A stretch of DNA of 64,000 nt from Hydrogenovibrio sp965140365 (GTDB taxonomy: Bacteria > Pseudomonadota > Gammaproteobacteria > Thiomicrospirales > Thiomicrospiraceae): NCBI GenBank assembly GCA_965140365.1, contig OZ223196.1, one strand, 5' to 3'. Positions 1 to 8,961 of this stretch are shown piece by piece. The notes below the pieces were generated by a model, which saw only the letters and a list, made by a program, of their open reading frames with translations, ran no database searches and was not told the DNA's origin. How positions within the stretch are numbered: the stretch's first letter is position 1; every line of letters starts with the position of its first letter. The position numbers and the translations under genes were made by a program.

Positions 1-224
1 CCGCTTTTTTCAGACAGTTCTTTGGCAATGGCCGGCGCTTTGGTGTGGCAAACTTCAATGGAATTGACCGGGCCACCTTGCTTCATACTTTTCATTAAAG
101 CGGGCTTTAACTGGCTCATGTAGTCTTTGACCAAACTACGTGCTTCCGCTTCGGTCGGTTGATTGGCCTGAGCGGTCAAAGCCACCCCGGTTAGCAAGGC
201 AATGCTGAGTACGGACTTTTTCAT
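1..224 (-). CDS. DUF3365 (Tll0287-like) exported protein, N-terminal part
   Basis: The 5' part of a gene that runs off the left edge; 74 codons are visible. Residues 1-20 form a signal peptide (Lys-Lys, hydrophobic core, LTAQA before the likely cut at Ala20), so the protein is probably periplasmic. The segment around residues 56-63 (EVCHTKAP) with Cys59-His60 resembles the Cys region of the DUF3365/Tll0287-like haem or sensor domain. ATG at 222-224 is preceded by a strong GGAGAG ribosome site. It is divergent from the efflux genes across about 250 bases. The precise function is unknown; the family assignment rests on a short stretch. Confidence 0.6.
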   Translation of the reverse strand, partial: MKKSVLSIALLTGVALTAQANQPTEAEARSLVKDYMSQLKPALMKSMKQGGPVNSIEVCHTKAPAIAKELSEKS

Positions 225-398
225 ACCTATCTCTCTCCTATAAAAAATAAGGTTATTTATAATAATAATCTCTTGATAAATTCTATTTATATAAGTTATG
301 GGTGCAAGTCTTTACGGCGCGTTTTTTTGAATGGCTTTGGATTAGTATTTTTTATGTGGTTGTGGGTGCATGGGTTACGTATTTTAAAATGGATACAT

Positions 399-404
399 TA
401 TAAT
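399..404 (+). promoter_or_regulatory. Candidate -10 box for the RND efflux operon
   Basis: A perfect TATAAT lies in the AT-rich spacer about 80 bases before the adaptor gene. No good -35 is seen 16-18 bases upstream, so it is weakly supported. The rest of the 225-481 spacer holds no gene I can support. Confidence 0.35.
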
Positions 405-481
405 CTGGACTCTTGTTTGCTTAAGAACCCGGGAATGCCCTGTGTGGTGGGTGTGATGACCCGAGGATGAAAGAGGAACCT

Positions 482-1726
482 ATGGCGGTGTTACAAAAAC
501 TGAGAATAATGCGAAAAGGGGTGGTGCCGTTACTGATTGTGCTGGGGGCGGTGGCCCTGTTTGCGATTTTGAAAATGACCAAACCGGCCCAACCACCGGT
601 TCAGGTTCAGGAAAAGGTGTGGCCGGTGACGGCCATGACGGCCCAGTCGGAAAGCTTGGCACCGGTGATTTCGCTATTCGGCACGGTCGAGTCCAATGCA
701 TTGGTCACGGCGGCGGCACCGGTGGCCGGCGTTGTCGCAAGCCTGCCGGTCAAAGAAGGCCAGTCTTTTCAGAAAGGCGATTCCCTGGTCGCGCTGGCGG
801 AAGCGGACATCGAATTGCCGTATCAGATTGCTAAGGCGGATGTGGCCGATACCGAGGCCGAATTGCGTATCCAAGGCCTGTTGTATGAAGCGAATCGTAA
901 GCGCCTGGATAAAGAAAAACGCGTTCTGAAAATTAAACAGAATGACGTGGAGCGTAACGTTGAATTGATTAAAAAGGACTTGGCCTCCAAATCGACGGTG
1001 GAGAAAACCAAAGAAGCTTTGGTGCGACAAGAATATACCGTGGTCGGTGCGCAACTGGCGGTTGAGGAAAATAAAGCCAAGGTCGCCCAATTGAAAGCGC
1101 GCTTGGAAAAGGCGCAGGCGAATTTGGCGCAAGCGGAAGTGAACCGTGAACGTGGGCGGCTGGTGGCACCCTATAACGGGCGGGTCGCTAAAGTCTCGGT
1201 CTCGGAAGGTGATCGTGTGGCCGCCAATTCACCGATGGTGTCGTTCTATGGATTGGATACGCTCGAACTGCGGGCCAAAATTCCCGGTTTTGAGTTGGAC
1301 AAAGTTTACGACGCGCTTGAAGACGGCGTCACCCTGGAAGCTGAGTTAAAGCTGAACGGGCAGGTGTATAAATTGCCACTGAAACGTTTGGCCGGGGAAG
1401 CGACGCCGAGCGGTTTGGACGCTTTTTTTGCCGTGCCGACGACGGTTAAAACCGCCAGGCCTGGTGATTTGTGGCAGGTGAATCTTTATGGTCGGCCTGT
1501 GCCGAATGTGATGGCGGTGCCCTATTCAGCTGTGTATGGTGCGGACCGAATTTACACGATTGTTGATAATAAGCTGAAAAGTATGACGATTGAAAATCTC
1601 GGTGAAGTCATGGTGGATGGCCATGTTTGGGCGATGATTCGCGGGGATTTCCCTGATAACACTCAGGTGGCGATTACCCATTTGCCGAATGCCATCAACG
1701 GTTTGAAAGTGTTGGTGGTGGAATAG
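482..1726 (+). CDS. RND efflux periplasmic adaptor (membrane fusion protein, HlyD/AcrA type)
   Basis: The protein should link an inner-membrane RND pump to an outer-membrane channel. After a short cytoplasmic start, residues about 13-31 form one membrane anchor. A lipoyl-like half domain, a long alanine/lysine/glutamate-rich coiled-coil hairpin (about residues 105-215), the second lipoyl half (LVAPYNGRVAKVSVSEGD) and a beta-barrel follow, the usual order in this family. The ATG at 482 is chosen because GAGGAA lies just upstream; an in-frame ATG at 467 would add five residues but has a poorly spaced ribosome site. Its stop directly abuts the permease start, so the two are co-transcribed. No outer-membrane channel gene is in the window. 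Substrate unknown. Confidence 0.85.
   Translation: MAVLQKLRIMRKGVVPLLIVLGAVALFAILKMTKPAQPPVQVQEKVWPVTAMTAQSESLAPVISLFGTVESNALVTAAAPVAGVVASLPVKEGQSFQKGDSLVALAEADIELPYQIAKADVADTEAELRIQGLLYEANRKRLDKEKRVLKIKQNDVERNVELIKKDLASKSTVEKTKEALVRQEYTVVGAQLAVEENKAKVAQLKARLEKAQANLAQAEVNRERGRLVAPYNGRVAKVSVSEGDRVAANSPMVSFYGLDTLELRAKIPGFELDKVYDALEDGVTLEAELKLNGQVYKLPLKRLAGEATPSGLDAFFAVPTTVKTARPGDLWQVNLYGRPVPNVMAVPYSAVYGADRIYTIVDNKLKSMTIENLGEVMVDGHVWAMIRGDFPDNTQVAITHLPNAINGLKVLVVE
1455..1464. repeat. CCAGGCCTGG palindrome, copy inside the adaptor gene
   Basis: A perfect copy of the dispersed 10-bp palindrome, read here as coding sequence. Other perfect copies start at 7744, 20655, 23798, 24964, 27594, 27659 and 63511. 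Nine-base versions (CAGGCCTGG) start at 13822, 27632 and 38302. Confidence 0.8.
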
Positions 1727-4700
1727 ATGTCGCATATTACCCGTCCGGAAGAGCATCCAGAGGATTATTCGGGGTATCACCCGCATAAAAATCGCTTTAA
1801 GTCGCACGGCTTTATCGGGCTTTTTGCCCGCCATAAAGTGGCGCCCAACCTGATGATGATTGTCATGATTTTGCTGGGTTTGGTGGCGTTAATGAAACTG
1901 AATGTTCAGTTTTTCCCGAATTTTGAACTCGATTATGCGACCGTGAGAGTGGTGTGGCCGGGGGCGAATGCCGAGGATGTGGAGACGTCGATTACCGATC
2001 CGATTGAGCGGGTGATTCGCAATATTGATAACCTGGACGAAATGACCTCCACGTCCGCTTTGGGAATTTCGTCGATTACCCTGAAGTTCAAGGAAGGCAC
2101 CAATATGATCGAAGCGGTCGATCAGGTGAAGCAGAAAGTGGATGAGTTGCGCAACTTGCCGCAGGACTCGGAAACCCCGATGATCAGCCGCGTAATCCGA
2201 TATGAGATGGTGGCGCGTTTATTGTTGATCAGCGATAACGGTGACTTAAGAGAGTTGCGTCACCTGGCACGTCAATTTGAGCGTCAGTTGCTGGACCAAG
2301 GCATTGATAAGGTCGATTACGTTGGGATGCCGGAAGAGGAAATGGCGGTGGAAGTGCCGCAGCAAGCCTTGGAAAATTATGGCTTGACCATGCAAGACAT
2401 TTCCAGCCAGTTAGCGGGCATGAGCCGAGATTTTCCGGCTGGCTCGGTGGGCGATGACGACAGTGTGCGCGATTTGCGGGCCATCAAACAAGGACGAAGT
2501 GAAGTGGACTTCGAACGCTTGCCGCTGGTGGTGTCCGATACCCAGAATGTTCTGTTGGGGGACATCGCCAATATCGAGCGTCGCCCGAAAAAGAATGCGC
2601 CCATCATTATGGTAGAAGGGCACCCTGCGATAGAAATGAAACTGCAACGCGCCGAGTCCGGTGATACGTTGAAGTCGTCAAAAATCATGCAAGACTGGCT
2701 GGCGAAAACCGAACCGACGTTGCCGAGCGGTATTCAGTTGAAAGTGTATGACGAAATATGGGCACTGGTGAACGAGCGGATCATGTTGTTGCTGAACAAC
2801 GGCGTGGGTGGTTTGATTCTGGTGATTCTGATTCTGTATTTGTTTATGAACGGTCGGGTGGCCTTCTGGGTGGCGGTCGGGATTCCGATTTCGTTTATGG
2901 CGACGCTGATGATCATGTATCTGCTGGGCGGTAGCATCAATATGATCAGTTTGTTCGCTTTGATTATGGCCTTGGGGATTATCGTTGATGACGCCATCGT
3001 GGTCGGTGAGGACGCGCTGGCCCATTATGAAATGGGCGAACCGGCGCTGCAAGCCGCCGAAGGTGGCGCGCACCGGATGCTGGCGCCGGTCACGGCGTCG
3101 TCCATCACCACGGCGGCGGCATTTGTGCCTTTGATGTTGATTGGAGCCGAAATCGGGAACATTCTGTTTGCGATTCCGCTGGTCATTATTGCGGTGATTA
3201 TGGCGTCGCTGTTGGAAAGTTTTGCGGTGCTGCCGGGGCATTTACGCCATGCCTTTAAAAAGATTCAACCGCCGAAAGAGGGTTCTTTCCGTTATCGGCT
3301 CGATAATGCGATTGACCATTTTCGTGAAGTGCAATTCCGGCGCTTAACGCGTTGGGTATTGTCGCATCGTGCCATTACCTTGGCTTCCACCTTAGCGTTG
3401 ATGATTTTTGCCATTGGTTTGCTGGCCGGTGGGCGGATTGCGTTTGTGTTTTTTCCGTCGCCGGAATCGACGCGTTTGTTGGCGGATGTGCGTTTTGTGG
3501 CCGGAACGCCGCCAGAGGTGACAGCGCGCTATGTGGATAACCTCTATCAGGCGTTGCTGGAGACGGAGCAAGCTTTGGAACCGGGCATCGTTAAAACAGC
3601 AGTGGTGCATCATAACGAAACCAATAACGGGGAAACCGGGGCTAACTTCGGGGGCATTAATATCGAACTGGTGGAGTCGGATCAGCGTGAAACCCGTAAC
3701 CCTGAGTTCATCAAGGTGTGGCAGGAGAAAGCCGGAAAAGTCCCAGGTCTGGACGTTTTGTCCATTGAAGCACCGCGTAACGGTCCGCCGGGAAGCGATA
3801 TCGAAGTTCGCTTTTGGGGCGCGAATCCGAGCGTATTGAAACAAGCATCGCTGGATTTACAACAGGTGTTGTCGCAAATTCGCGGCGTGTCGGGGGTGAA
3901 AGACGATTTGCCGTACGGGCGAGAACAGTTGGTTTATGAATTGACGCCGCAAGGGCAGGCACTGGGCTTTACCTATGCCTCGCTTGGGCAGCAATTGTCG
4001 GATGCCTTTTCCGGACGGTTGGCGCAAATTTTTACCGATGGTGAGGACGAAGTAGAGGTTCGGGTGCAGTATCCGCGTGGCGAGCAGGCTAAGTTGGCGA
4101 CGCTGGGGAGCATGCAGGTGATGACGCCGGACGGGCAAAGTGTGCCGTTGAGTTCGGTCGCGAAATGGAAAAACAAGCAAGGTTTTGATGCGGTGCGTCA
4201 TGTGGATGGCCGGTTGACGATTACGGTTAAGGCGGAAGTGGATAAAAGTGTGAATAACGCCAATCGCATTTTGGCACAGCTAGAAGAAACCACGTTGAAA
4301 ACATTGGTGGCGCAATACGGATTGAGTTATTCGATGGAAGGGCAGAGTGCCAATCAGGCCGAAACCATGGGCGATATGAAAATCGGGTTGCTGATCGGGT
4401 TGGCGACGATTTACATAGTGTTGGCTTGGGTATTCGCATCCTATGGCTGGCCACTGGTGGTGATGATGGCGATTCCGTTCGGTTTGATCGGTGCGATTAT
4501 GGGGCACTGGGTGCTGGGCATCGATATGACGATTTTATCGTTGTTTGGTTTTTTCGGTTTGTCCGGCATTGTGGTTAACGATTCGATTATTTTGGTGAGT
4601 TTCTACAAGCGGCTTCGTGAAGAAGGCATGGCGATTAATCAGGCGTTGGAGGAAGCGGTGGTGCAGCGGGTTCGAGCGGTGTTTCTAACCTCGCTGACAA

Positions 4701-4900
4701 CGATTGCCGGTTTGACCCCCTTGCTGTTTGAAACGTCCTTGCAAGCGCAGTTTTTAATTCCGATGGCGGCGTCCATTGCCTTTGGGTTGATGTTTTCGAC
4801 CTTATTGATTTTGTTGGTGATTCCGGCGACCTTGTCGCTGTATGAAAATTTCCATGACGGGTGGCGGGCTCGAAAGCAGGCCGCCGTTGAGACGGCCTAG
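1727..4900 (+). CDS. RND efflux permease (AcrB/HAE family)
   Basis: An inner-membrane proton-driven exporter of 1057 residues, normal length for the family, with the two-fold repeat of one helix, a large periplasmic domain and a block of five helices. The paired acids Asp421-Asp422 (GIIVDDAIVVGED) match the proton-relay aspartates of helix 4. In the second half the corresponding helix reads GIVVNDSIILVSF and lacks the lysine found in AcrB, as in many non-AcrB RND subfamilies, so multidrug export should not be assumed. It follows the adaptor with no gap and is convergent with the rhodanese gene 26 bases on. Substrate unknown. Confidence 0.88.
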   Translation: MSHITRPEEHPEDYSGYHPHKNRFKSHGFIGLFARHKVAPNLMMIVMILLGLVALMKLNVQFFPNFELDYATVRVVWPGANAEDVETSITDPIERVIRNIDNLDEMTSTSALGISSITLKFKEGTNMIEAVDQVKQKVDELRNLPQDSETPMISRVIRYEMVARLLLISDNGDLRELRHLARQFERQLLDQGIDKVDYVGMPEEEMAVEVPQQALENYGLTMQDISSQLAGMSRDFPAGSVGDDDSVRDLRAIKQGRSEVDFERLPLVVSDTQNVLLGDIANIERRPKKNAPIIMVEGHPAIEMKLQRAESGDTLKSSKIMQDWLAKTEPTLPSGIQLKVYDEIWALVNERIMLLLNNGVGGLILVILILYLFMNGRVAFWVAVGIPISFMATLMIMYLLGGSINMISLFALIMALGIIVDDAIVVGEDALAHYEMGEPALQAAEGGAHRMLAPVTASSITTAAAFVPLMLIGAEIGNILFAIPLVIIAVIMASLLESFAVLPGHLRHAFKKIQPPKEGSFRYRLDNAIDHFREVQFRRLTRWVLSHRAITLASTLALMIFAIGLLAGGRIAFVFFPSPESTRLLADVRFVAGTPPEVTARYVDNLYQALLETEQALEPGIVKTAVVHHNETNNGETGANFGGINIELVESDQRETRNPEFIKVWQEKAGKVPGLDVLSIEAPRNGPPGSDIEVRFWGANPSVLKQASLDLQQVLSQIRGVSGVKDDLPYGREQLVYELTPQGQALGFTYASLGQQLSDAFSGRLAQIFTDGEDEVEVRVQYPRGEQAKLATLGSMQVMTPDGQSVPLSSVAKWKNKQGFDAVRHVDGRLTITVKAEVDKSVNNANRILAQLEETTLKTLVAQYGLSYSMEGQSANQAETMGDMKIGLLIGLATIYIVLAWVFASYGWPLVVMMAIPFGLIGAIMGHWVLGIDMTILSLFGFFGLSGIVVNDSIILVSFYKRLREEGMAINQALEEAVVQRVRAVFLTSLTTIAGLTPLLFETSLQAQFLIPMAASIAFGLMFSTLLILLVIPATLSLYENFHDGWRARKQAAVETA

Positions 4901-4926
4901 AAAGTCCTGTTTCAGCCAAATGTGGG

Positions 4927-5367
4927 TTATTCGCCTTGGAACCCCGGGTTCCAAGGGTGGTCGCAACGAATCAAGCCGTCTTCAATTGGGGGCGTTTCAA
5001 TCGCCCCGTCAAAGGCTTTCCAGGCATTGAACCCCCCGGCCAGGTTGATTACATTGGTATAGCCCATCTGTTTCATGGTGTAAGCGGCCAGTGCGCCGCG
5101 CCCGCCGGCTTGGCAAAAAATAATCCAGGGCTGGTTCAGGTCCGACAACTCCGATTCATGTCCTTCAAAACACATATCGCACTTGGGTTCCAGAATACCT
5201 CTGGGAATATGCAGAGACATGGGGATGGTGCCGTCAAGGTATTCCGCGGCTTCGCGGACATCGAGGGTTTTGTAGCCTTGCGCCCGATAGTCTTCAACCT
5301 GGTCGCAAGTGATTTCATTAATATTGGCTTTGGCCGTTTTTACGAGGTCTTTCAGTCTGAGAGGCAT
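4927..5367 (-). CDS. Rhodanese-like domain protein
   Basis: A single-domain rhodanese of 146 residues. The active-site loop is IIFCQAGGRGA with the predicted persulfide cysteine Cys85; a CDMC pair at 63-66 is extra. The N-terminal helix and the TLDVREAAEYLDG strand-turn (about 34-46) are typical, as is the GYTNVINLAGGFNAW C-terminal motif. Such proteins move sulfane sulfur between carriers, usually in the cytoplasm; no signal peptide is seen. ATG at 5365-5367 has AAGGAG at good spacing. It is divergent from tkt and convergent with the efflux operon, so the neighbours do not define its partner. Confidence 0.85.
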   Translation of the reverse strand: MPLRLKDLVKTAKANINEITCDQVEDYRAQGYKTLDVREAAEYLDGTIPMSLHIPRGILEPKCDMCFEGHESELSDLNQPWIIFCQAGGRGALAAYTMKQMGYTNVINLAGGFNAWKAFDGAIETPPIEDGLIRCDHPWNPGFQGE

Positions 5368-5738
5368 AGCGAACTCCTTGTTTGAAAAGAGAAAACGTCA
5401 AGCCATTTTGATTCTAGCATAGATTTTAAGGGATTTATTTTGGGTTGGAGCGCCTTTCATAAAACTTTCAAACAGCCTGGTGCAAATCAAAAGCATCATA
5501 TACTCCAAGCCGCCTATACGGTTGTTTTATTAGGTTTTGCGTGAAGAAATAGTGAAAAAAACCAATTTTTTTCAGTGCTTATTTCTCCGCTGAAAGATAA
5601 GAAAACTTGATGATTTTGTCATTTTGAGAGAAAATGTTCGTCCAATTTTGCACTTGTCACTTTCAAAAAGGGTCAAAAAGGCCAAAAATTTAAAGTGAAT
5701 AAGGACACCGAATTTTTATAACTTGAGGGAAGTTGCCA
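5368..5738. promoter_or_regulatory. Divergent spacer rhodanese/tkt
   Basis: About 370 AT-rich bases with no gene. It must hold promoters for both flanking genes, but I see no convincing -35/-10 pair. A hairpin with a nine-base A/T stem (TGAAAAAAA / TTTTTTTCA, 5553-5574) and a tandem TCAAAAAGG repeat near 5672-5690 are the only structured parts. Control by a LysR-type CbbR would fit the downstream gene, but no site can be assigned by eye. Confidence 0.4.
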
Positions 5739-7727
5739 ATGTCAACTCGTAGAGAACTAGCCAATGCGATCCGTGTGTTGAGCATGGATGCCGTCCAAAA
5801 AGCCAAGTCTGGTCACCCAGGCGCGCCGATGGGGATGGCTGATATCGCCGAAGTCTTGTGGAATGACCACATGAAGTACAACCCGACCAATGCAAACTGG
5901 GCCGATCGCGATCGTTTCGTTTTGTCGAATGGTCACGGTTCCATGCTGATTTATTCATTGTTGCATTTGACTGGGTTTGACCTAGGAATGGAAGACATTA
6001 AGCAGTTCCGTCAATTGCATGCTAAAACAGCCGGGCACCCGGAATACGGTTATGCCGAGGGTATCGAAACCACGACCGGTCCTCTAGGACAAGGTTTGAC
6101 AAACGCGGTGGGTATGGCGATTGCCGAACGCACTTTGGCGGCGCAATTCAATAAACAAAACCACGACATCGTGAACCACTATACCTATGTCTTCATGGGT
6201 GACGGTTGTTTGATGGAAGGTTTGTCTCATGAAGCGGCGGCCATGGCCGGTACTTTGGGTCTTGGTAAGCTGGTCGCTTTCTGGGATGATAACGATATTT
6301 CCATCGACGGTCACATTTCTGACTGGATGGAACGTGATGTCGCGGGCCGTTTTGAATCTTACGACTGGCACGTGATTCGTGACGTTGACGGCCACGATGC
6401 CGATGCGATCGATAAAGCCATCCGTGAAGCCAAGTCCATTAACGACAAACCAACGCTGATCTGTACCCGTACGACAATCGGTTTCGGTTCGCCAAACCTG
6501 TGTGGTACGCACGACTGTCACGGTGCCCCTTTGGGTGACGAAGAAATTAAGTTGACGCGTGAAAACCTAGGTTGGGAACACGAGCCGTTTGTGATCCCGG
6601 AAAACGTATATGAAGGCTGGGACCACAAAGCGCAGGGCGCGAAAGAGGAAGCGGAATGGAACGCTAAGTTTGAAGCGTATCGTGCTGAATTCCCAGAATT
6701 GGCGGCGGAATTTGAACGTCGCATGGCCGGTGAATTGCCAGCGAACTTTGAAATGGAAATGGATAAGTTTATCGCTAAAACGCAAGACGAGATGCCAAAC
6801 ATCGCTTCACGTAAAGCGTCTCAAAACGCGATCGAAGCGATGGGACCGATTTTGCCTGAAATGTTCGGCGGCTCCGCTGACTTGACCGGGTCTAACTTGA
6901 CGAACTGGTCTGGCACCGTGAAAGTGAATCATGCGAATCCAAACGGTAACTACCTGTCTTGGGGGGTGCGTGAGTTTGGTATGGCGCACATGATGAACGG
7001 GATGGTTCTGCACGGTGGTTTCAAGGTTTACGGCGCTACTTTCTTCATGTTCATGGAGTTCATGCGTAATGCCTTGCGTATGTCGGCCTTGATGAAAATC
7101 GGTACGATTTATGTCTTCACACACGATTCCATCGGTTTGGGTGAAGATGGCCCAACACACCAACCGGTCGAACAAATGGCGACGATGCGTGTGATTCCAA
7201 ACTTCCAAACATGGCGTGCGTGTGACGCGATTGAGTCGGCTGTGGCTTGGAAACTGGCGGTTATGCGTGGTGACGCACCGACTGCATTGGTTTTCTCTCG
7301 CCAAGGTTTGACGCCAATGGAGCGTACGGCTGAGCAAGTGAAAAACATCGAAAAAGGTGGTTACGTACTGAAAGATTGTGACGGTACACCAGACATCATC
7401 TTTATTGCGACCGGTTCTGAAGTTGGTTTGGCGGTTGAGTCTGCTGAAGCCATGGATGCAAACGTGCGTGTTGTTTCCATGCCGTCAACGGATGCGTTTG
7501 ACGAGCAGGATCAAGCTTACCGTGATTCCGTGTTGATTCCAGGCGTTAAGCGTGTTGCGATCGAAGCCGGTGTGGCGGAGTCTTGGTACAAGTATGTTGG
7601 CCTGGACGGTGATTGCGTTTGCATGAAAACCTTCGGTGAATCTGCTCCAGCGGGTGAGCTGTTCAAAGAGTTCGGCTTCACTGTTGAGAAGGTGGTGGCC
7701 ACCGCGAACAAGGTTCTTGGTAAATAA
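5739..7727 (+). CDS. tkt: Transketolase
   Basis: A thiamine-diphosphate enzyme that moves two-carbon units between sugar phosphates in the pentose phosphate and Calvin cycles. The 662 residues are the normal bacterial length. Visible landmarks are GHPGAPMGMAD (His26), the cofactor-binding stretch beginning MGDGCLMEGLSHEAA near residue 150, and the pyrimidine-domain segments REFGMAHMMNG and GEDGPTHQPVEQ. The ATG at 5739 is preceded by GAGGGAAG; a TTG six bases upstream is in frame but less likely. It is first in a tkt-gap-pgk-pyk-fba series, which points to sugar-phosphate regeneration in an autotroph. Confidence 0.96.
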   Translation: MSTRRELANAIRVLSMDAVQKAKSGHPGAPMGMADIAEVLWNDHMKYNPTNANWADRDRFVLSNGHGSMLIYSLLHLTGFDLGMEDIKQFRQLHAKTAGHPEYGYAEGIETTTGPLGQGLTNAVGMAIAERTLAAQFNKQNHDIVNHYTYVFMGDGCLMEGLSHEAAAMAGTLGLGKLVAFWDDNDISIDGHISDWMERDVAGRFESYDWHVIRDVDGHDADAIDKAIREAKSINDKPTLICTRTTIGFGSPNLCGTHDCHGAPLGDEEIKLTRENLGWEHEPFVIPENVYEGWDHKAQGAKEEAEWNAKFEAYRAEFPELAAEFERRMAGELPANFEMEMDKFIAKTQDEMPNIASRKASQNAIEAMGPILPEMFGGSADLTGSNLTNWSGTVKVNHANPNGNYLSWGVREFGMAHMMNGMVLHGGFKVYGATFFMFMEFMRNALRMSALMKIGTIYVFTHDSIGLGEDGPTHQPVEQMATMRVIPNFQTWRACDAIESAVAWKLAVMRGDAPTALVFSRQGLTPMERTAEQVKNIEKGGYVLKDCDGTPDIIFIATGSEVGLAVESAEAMDANVRVVSMPSTDAFDEQDQAYRDSVLIPGVKRVAIEAGVAESWYKYVGLDGDCVCMKTFGESAPAGELFKEFGFTVEKVVATANKVLGK

Positions 7728-7743
7728 CCCATTTCATTTTTTA

Positions 7744-7753
7744 CCAGGCCTGG
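7744..7753. repeat. CCAGGCCTGG palindrome between tkt and gap
   Basis: A perfect non-coding copy of the dispersed 10-bp palindrome in the 70-base tkt/gap spacer. No T-run follows, so it does not look like a terminator here. Confidence 0.8.
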
Positions 7754-7797
7754 CTGGTTTGCCGGTCGGGTCTGGCGTATTTTAGGAGTAAATAAGA

Positions 7798-8799
7798 ATG
7801 ACTATTAAAGTTGGTATTAACGGTTTTGGCCGTATCGGTCGTATGGCTTTCCGCGCAGCAGCAAAAGATTTTGCAAATATTGAAGTTGTTGCAATTAACG
7901 ATCTTTTAGATCCTGAATACCTAGCTTATATGCTGAAGTATGATTCTGTTCACGGTCGTTTTGACGGAACAGTTGAAGTGAAAGACGGTAACTTGGTTGT
8001 GAACGGTAAAACCATCCGCATCACCGCTGAGCGTAACCCAGCTGACCTAGCGTGGTCTGATGTAGGTGCTGACCTAGTCATCGAATGTACTGGTTTCTTC
8101 CTAACTGAAGAGTCCTGTCAGGCACATATCGACGCCGGTGCGAAAAAAGTGGTTCAATCCGCGCCTTCTAAAGACCACACGCCAATGTTCGTTTACGGTG
8201 TTAACCATGAAGAATATGCTGGTCAAGCAATCGTTTCTGCCGCTTCTTGTACAACTAATGGTTTGGCGCCAGTGGCGAAAGTCTTGAACGACAACTTCGG
8301 TATCAAGCGTGGTCTGATGACAACTGTTCATGCGGCAACCGCCACTCAGAAAACCGTTGACGGTCCTTCTATGAAAGACTGGCGTGGTGGTCGTGGTATT
8401 CTTGAGAATATCATCCCTTCTTCTACTGGTGCAGCGAAAGCGGTCGGTAAAGTATTGCCAGCGTTGAACGGTAAGTTGACGGGGATGGCTTTCCGTGTAC
8501 CAACGTCTGATGTGTCAGTTGTTGATCTAACGGTTGAGCTTGAAAAAGACACTTCTTATGACGACATTTGTGCCGCGATGAAGAAAGCGTCTGAAGGCGA
8601 AATGGCGGGTGTACTTGGTTACACTGAAGAAGCCAATGTTTCAACTGACTTCCGTGGTGATTCTCACCCATCCATCTTTGACGCTAAAGCAGGTATCGCA
8701 CTAGATCCTACTTTCGTTAAAGTCGTTGCATGGTATGACAACGAGTACGGTTATACCTGTAACATGATGCGCGTTGTTGAGCACGTAGGAACGCACTAA
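7798..8799 (+). CDS. gap: Glyceraldehyde-3-phosphate dehydrogenase
   Basis: Interconverts glyceraldehyde-3-phosphate and 1,3-bisphosphoglycerate. The N-terminal GINGFGRIGR nucleotide-binding motif is followed by an acidic residue (Asp35 in AINDL) that in this family favours NAD over NADP. The catalytic cysteine is Cys151 in SAASCTTNG, paired with His178 (TTVHAATATQ). The length of 333 is normal. AGGAG precedes the ATG by a good distance. It is 70 bases from tkt and followed by a clear terminator. It uses many CTA leucine codons, unlike tkt and pgk but like fba and tuf. Confidence 0.96.
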   Translation: MTIKVGINGFGRIGRMAFRAAAKDFANIEVVAINDLLDPEYLAYMLKYDSVHGRFDGTVEVKDGNLVVNGKTIRITAERNPADLAWSDVGADLVIECTGFFLTEESCQAHIDAGAKKVVQSAPSKDHTPMFVYGVNHEEYAGQAIVSAASCTTNGLAPVAKVLNDNFGIKRGLMTTVHAATATQKTVDGPSMKDWRGGRGILENIIPSSTGAAKAVGKVLPALNGKLTGMAFRVPTSDVSVVDLTVELEKDTSYDDICAAMKKASEGEMAGVLGYTEEANVSTDFRGDSHPSIFDAKAGIALDPTFVKVVAWYDNEYGYTCNMMRVVEHVGTH

Positions 8800-8816
8800 G
8801 CGTCATTCGTGACGGT

Positions 8817-8846
8817 AAAGGCCGGGTTCTCTGACCCGGTCTTTTA
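8817..8846 (+). terminator. Intrinsic terminator after gap
   Basis: An 11-base stem (8817-8827 with 8834-8844, one G-T pair), six-base loop and a short T-run. It separates gap from pgk. Confidence 0.85.
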
Positions 8847-8895
8847 TTCATTTTTCTTGTCGGCATTGATTCAGTGCGGAAAAGAAAAATGAATT
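8846..8895. repeat. 13-bp perfect inverted repeat between gap and pgk
   Basis: ATTCATTTTTCTT at 8846-8858 is exactly mirrored by AAGAAAAATGAAT at 8883-8895 across 24 bases. It begins at the tail of the gap terminator and ends about 65 bases before pgk, where a pgk operator or promoter would lie. Confidence 0.7.
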
Positions 8896-8961
8896 TTTGA
8901 CAATCGAATGCGCTTTTCCCGAGTGAAAAGTGTTTTTAAACTTTAAGAAAGAGGACTGAAT

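Noticed and set aside
2678..3241. A 187-codon minus-strand frame rich in His, Arg and Asn inside the RND permease gene
   Set aside because: Its composition is the complement of hydrophobic codons; the permease is clearly the real gene.
5656..5690. A -35/-10 promoter for tkt around TTGTCA
   Set aside because: No acceptable -10 lies 16-18 bases downstream; the match is not better than chance in this AT-rich spacer.
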